A stretch of 64,000 bases of DNA, taken from Wukongibacter sp050859025 (GTDB lineage: Bacteria > Bacillota > Clostridia > Peptostreptococcales > Caminicellaceae). Positions 60,881-64,000 of the stretch are shown one piece after another (position 1 is the first letter of the stretch; the number at the start of each line of letters is the position of its first letter). The stretch covers positions 2,232,001 to 2,296,000 of the forward strand of contig NZ_CP138200.1 in NCBI RefSeq assembly GCF_050859025.1, written 5' to 3'. Made by a program: the position numbers and the translations under genes. Under the pieces are notes generated by a model. That model had not been told where the DNA came from. It searched no databases and worked only from the letters and a program-made list of their open reading frames with translations.

Positions 60881-62155
60881 ATGAAAATCGCCATATTAGG
60901 AATAGGAAATGTAGGAACCGGTGTATATCAAATAGTGCAGGAAAATTCAAAGGAAATATTTAGATATTTGGGAAGCAATATTGATGTTTCAAAGATACTA
61001 GTAAGGACTATGAACAAAGATAGAAAGATCCCCATAGAGGATGGAATATTGACAAATGACTTTAATGATATTTTAAAAGACGAAGAAGTCAAAATTGTTG
61101 TTGAATTAATGGGAGGTATAGATCCCGCCCTAGAATATATAAAAAAGGCTATTAGTCATGGTAAACATATAGTTACAGCTAACAAGGCTATAATGGCTAC
61201 ACATGGTAAGGAACTGGAGGCTTTAGCCAATGAAAACGGAGTATTTATAAAATATGAGGCCAGTGTTGGTGGAGGTATACCTATTATAAATACACTTATG
61301 GAGAGTCTAGCAGCCAATAAAATAGAAGAAATTATAGGGATTATAAATGGTACAACAAACTATATTTTAACTCAAATGACAAGTGAGAATCTTAGCTTCG
61401 AAGAGGCTTTAAAATTAGCTCAAGATAACGGCTATGCAGAAGCAAATCCTACTTCAGATATAGAAGGGGAAGATGCAGCATTTAAAATATCTATTTTGAC
61501 ATCTATTGCCTATGGATTAAATGTACCAGCAAATATAATTTATAGAGAAGGTATTACAAAAATACAAAAAAGTGATATTGAATATACATCTGAGCTAGGC
61601 TATAAGATTAAGCTTTTAGCAGTTTCAAAAAAACATGAAGATTTCATTGAGATATATGTGCACCCAGCTCTAGTTCCAAATAATCATCCATTGGCTTCTA
61701 TTAATAATGAATTTAATGCTCTATTTGTAAAAGGAAATGCAGTAGGAGAACTTTTATTATGTGGTAAAGGAGCGGGGTCACTTCCAACAGGAAGTGCTGT
61801 TCTAGCTGATATTCTGTCAGTAGCTAAGTCTATAAAGAATGATATAGAAAATAATGTAGCAGTTCATGATATTGAAAATTGTATAGAAGTGAAGGGTATG
61901 GGAAAAAGTCAGTACTATGTTCGATTACAAGTAATTGATGAGCCAGGGGTTTTAGGTAATATAGCCATGACCTTTGGTAAATATGGTATAAGCCTAGAGT
62001 CTGTAGTCCAAAAAGGTAGGGGCGAAGAAACTGTTCCATTAGTATTTATTGCCCATGATATAGAAAAAGAGATGCTAGATAAAGCCTTAGAAGAGGTTGG
62101 AGGATATGAATACGTAGAGAGAGTTGCTAGCATACTGAAGGTGGAAAATGTATAG
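60881..62155 (+). CDS. hom: Homoserine dehydrogenase
   Basis: A 424-residue enzyme of the threonine/methionine pathway. Its NAD(P)-binding loop is GIGNVGTGVYQIV (about 6-18). The catalytic region has NKAIMATHG, EASVGGGIPIINTL, IINGTTNYILTQM and GYAEANPTSDIEGEDAAFK. A C-terminal ACT domain (VIDEPGVLGNIAMTFGKYGISLESV, about 350-424) gives feedback control. It forms an operon with the preceding ACT gene; serA downstream has its own T-box leader. Confidence 0.96.
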   Translation: MKIAILGIGNVGTGVYQIVQENSKEIFRYLGSNIDVSKILVRTMNKDRKIPIEDGILTNDFNDILKDEEVKIVVELMGGIDPALEYIKKAISHGKHIVTANKAIMATHGKELEALANENGVFIKYEASVGGGIPIINTLMESLAANKIEEIIGIINGTTNYILTQMTSENLSFEEALKLAQDNGYAEANPTSDIEGEDAAFKISILTSIAYGLNVPANIIYREGITKIQKSDIEYTSELGYKIKLLAVSKKHEDFIEIYVHPALVPNNHPLASINNEFNALFVKGNAVGELLLCGKGAGSLPTGSAVLADILSVAKSIKNDIENNVAVHDIENCIEVKGMGKSQYYVRLQVIDEPGVLGNIAMTFGKYGISLESVVQKGRGEETVPLVFIAHDIEKEMLDKALEEVGGYEYVERVASILKVENV

Positions 62156-62299
62156 AAGTTATCGATGTATATATAAACAAATTTATACATAAAAATTAAC
62201 TTCTATTATTGACTTTAATCTCTTAGGATATTACAATTATATGAAAACAAAATATTGATATAAAACTTTAACTTTTCAAAATAGAAGTCAGAAGCTTAA

Positions 62300-62542
62300 T
62301 ATCATTGTCTAATAGCCATGAAGGATAGTAGTAAATAGTGTCTCGATTATAGAGAGTCGGTGGGTGGTGGAAACCGATATGGAGAATTATTGAATCCGAT
62401 CCTGAGCTGTATAGGGGTAAGAAACCTATACCGGTAGTTACCGTTAAATAATAAGGCTGTGATTATTTCCAGTGAAACAAGGTGGTACCACGTGGATTTA
62501 TATTCCCCGTCCTTGACATATGTCAAGGATGGGGTTTTTTAA
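62300..62542 (+). promoter_or_regulatory. Serine T-box leader of serA
   Basis: A T-box riboswitch. Stem I includes the GGATAGTAG and GGTGGGTGGTGG segments; the specifier region TTGAATCCGATC offers TCC (62395-62397), a serine codon. The T-box sequence AAGGTGGTACCACG (62480-62493) pairs with the tRNA acceptor end to form the antiterminator. The competing terminator is CCCCGTCCTTGAC / GTCAAGGATGGGG plus TTTTTT (62504-62539). Uncharged tRNA-Ser would turn on serA. The specifier register was judged by eye. Confidence 0.9.
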
Positions 62543-62630
62543 TTTTAGGTATAAATATCCTAAAAACTGTATTACAGAAAAACACCTATAGTATTAGAAA
62601 ATAATGTATATAAAAAGGGGAGAGGGTAAT

Positions 62631-64000
62631 ATGAATAAAGAAAAGAAAGTGCTGATTGCTGAAAGAGTAAACATCGAAGCAATAAAAAAAATATTGGAAA
62701 CAGAGGTAGAAGTAGATGTAAAACTTGATCTTGAGAGGGAAGAACTGCTAAAGGAGATTGAAAACTATGATGGACTTATAGTTAGAAGTAGTACTAAGGT
62801 AAATAAAGAATTATTAGAAAATGCTAAAAAGCTTAAGGTTGTTGGTAGAGCTGGAAATGGTATAGATAACATAGATATAGAAGCGGCGACGCGACATGGT
62901 GTAGTTGTAGCAAATACACCAGATAGCAATAGTATCTCAGCATGTGAGTTAACCATTGGACTTCTATTGGCATCATCTAGGAATATAACAAAGGCAAACA
63001 GCTATCTTAAATCTGGAAAATGGGATAGAAAGCGATTTATTGGTACTGAGATGTATAACAAGACATTGGGCATTGTAGGTCTTGGAAGAATAGGCGGCTT
63101 AGTTGCAACTAGAATGAAAGCCTTCGATATGAATGTTATAGCCTATGATCCATATATACTTGATGAAAGATTTGAAAGATATGGTGTAACGAAAAAAGAA
63201 ACTCTGGATGAATTATTGGAAGAGTCAGATTTCATAACAGTCCACACACCAAAAACCCCCGAAACAATAGCTATGATTAGCTATGAAGAAATAAAGAAAA
63301 TGAAGGATGGAGTAAGAGTAGTAAATGTTGCAAGGGGCGGTATAATCGATGAGAGGGCACTTTTAGAAGGGATAAAAAGCGGTAAAATAGTAGGATCAGG
63401 TATAGATGTTCATGAACAAGAACCTTCATATAACAATCCTCTCTTTGATTTAGAAGAGACCGTTGTTACACCCCATCTTGGGGCAAGTACCAACGAAGCA
63501 CAAGAGAATGTAGGGGTATCAATAGCTAAGCAGGTTCTATGTGCTTTAGAAGGTGAAGTAGTACCAAATGCAATTAACCTTCCGACCCTTAATAGAGATG
63601 AGCTAAAAGCAATAAAGCCATACTTAGAGCTTATGGAAAAGCTAGGGAAAATCTATTATCAACTCTATTCATCACCAATAGATATGGTAGATATAAACTA
63701 TCATGGAAGTATATCTAATCAAGATGTAGAGATGATTACGGTGGCATTTATTAAAGGGCTGCTAGAACCAGTTATTAAAGAACGTGTTAACTATGTAAAT
63801 GCAAGACTAATTGCAAAAAAACGAGGCATAGTTGTTAATGAAAGTAAATATAGTGAGAATTATAATGGGTATACAGATTTAGTAAAGGTTAAGATTAGAA
63901 GTAAAGACTATGTTTTTACACTTTCAGGAAACCTATCTACTAAAAAAGAAGGTAGACTCGTTGAAATACTTGGATATGAAGTAGATGTAATGCCTAGTGA
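62631..64000 (+). CDS. serA: D-3-phosphoglycerate dehydrogenase, 5' part (3' end outside window)
   Basis: An open frame from ATG 62631 (GGGGAGAGGG upstream) to the window end, about 456 residues so far, encoding the first enzyme of serine synthesis. The NAD-binding loop is GIVGLGRIGG (about 145-155); catalytic residues are the Arg in NVARGGIID, the Glu in VHEQEPSY and the His in TPHLGAS. After about 320 an additional regulatory region begins, consistent with the long SerA type that ends in an ACT domain beyond the window. The T-box leader directly upstream supports the assignment. Confidence 0.95.
   Translation, partial: MNKEKKVLIAERVNIEAIKKILETEVEVDVKLDLEREELLKEIENYDGLIVRSSTKVNKELLENAKKLKVVGRAGNGIDNIDIEAATRHGVVVANTPDSNSISACELTIGLLLASSRNITKANSYLKSGKWDRKRFIGTEMYNKTLGIVGLGRIGGLVATRMKAFDMNVIAYDPYILDERFERYGVTKKETLDELLEESDFITVHTPKTPETIAMISYEEIKKMKDGVRVVNVARGGIIDERALLEGIKSGKIVGSGIDVHEQEPSYNNPLFDLEETVVTPHLGASTNEAQENVGVSIAKQVLCALEGEVVPNAINLPTLNRDELKAIKPYLELMEKLGKIYYQLYSSPIDMVDINYHGSISNQDVEMITVAFIKGLLEPVIKERVNYVNARLIAKKRGIVVNESKYSENYNGYTDLVKVKIRSKDYVFTLSGNLSTKKEGRLVEILGYEVDVMPS

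Noticed and set aside
1..64000. CRISPR arrays, prophage or integrated conjugative modules
   Set aside because: Repeats are dispersed palindromes without regular spacers, and no cas, phage structural, integrase or relaxase genes were recognised.

Overview
The window is AT-rich DNA from a low-GC, spore-forming, anaerobic Gram-positive bacterium, most likely a Clostridia/Tissierellia-type Firmicute. The evidence is the sporulation genes (yunB, a SpoVB-like flippase), AGGAGG-type ribosome sites with many TTG/GTG starts, a serine T-box leader, YkuS and YaaR proteins, and clostridial-type mobile elements. No rRNA, tRNA, CRISPR array or prophage was seen. It reads as ordinary chromosome peppered with small repeats and insertion sequences.

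Layout. 1-3 kb: end of yunB, a P-loop gene remnant, small hypotheticals and a 151-bp MITE inside a terminator. 3-9.9 kb: topB, a hemolysin III family gene, an ABC-F ATPase with an elaborate leader, and a VWA lipoprotein. 10-18.9 kb: YdjM-like and RDD membrane proteins, hflX plus a HEAT gene, a DUF3189 gene, yigZ, a CoA-binding protein, a pair of half-size TSUP transporters and cysK. 19-22.9 kb is accessory: a decayed Y1 transposase element, two tiny hydrophobic-peptide genes, a complete IS256 element and a second 151-bp MITE. 23.1-28.6 kb: a five-gene MacAB-like efflux and two-component operon, whose terminator is interrupted by an IS1182-family element (28.7-30.2 kb). 31-39.3 kb: nadE, yebC with a partial 3' duplication, an Nei/Fpg-like gene, a CCA-adding enzyme gene coupled to rtcB, and gmhB. 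39.5-46.8 kb: an O-antigen ligase-like gene, NAD kinase, a Nudix gene, a pseudouridine synthase, yaaR, a candidate 6S-like RNA and a SpoVB-like flippase. 47-58 kb: a MocR regulator, a bactofilin/M23 pair, a 1793-residue pseudokinase-ATPase-TPR-GAF-GGDEF protein, a LacI regulator and ykuS. 58.3-64 kb: a YgiQ radical SAM gene, then an amino acid block of pheB-like ACT gene, hom, serine T-box and serA (cut by the window end).

The most distinctive signal is a terminator-targeting transposition system. One IS1182-like element and two 151-bp MITEs with matching ends each sit in an intrinsic-terminator hairpin, and in all three cases the whole hairpin (18, 22 or 23 bp) is present on both sides as the target duplication. 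Other notable points are an ABC-F gene whose Shine-Dalgarno and TTG start are separated by a hairpin that would bring them together, at least five families of dispersed palindromic repeats, and the large pseudokinase/diguanylate cyclase.
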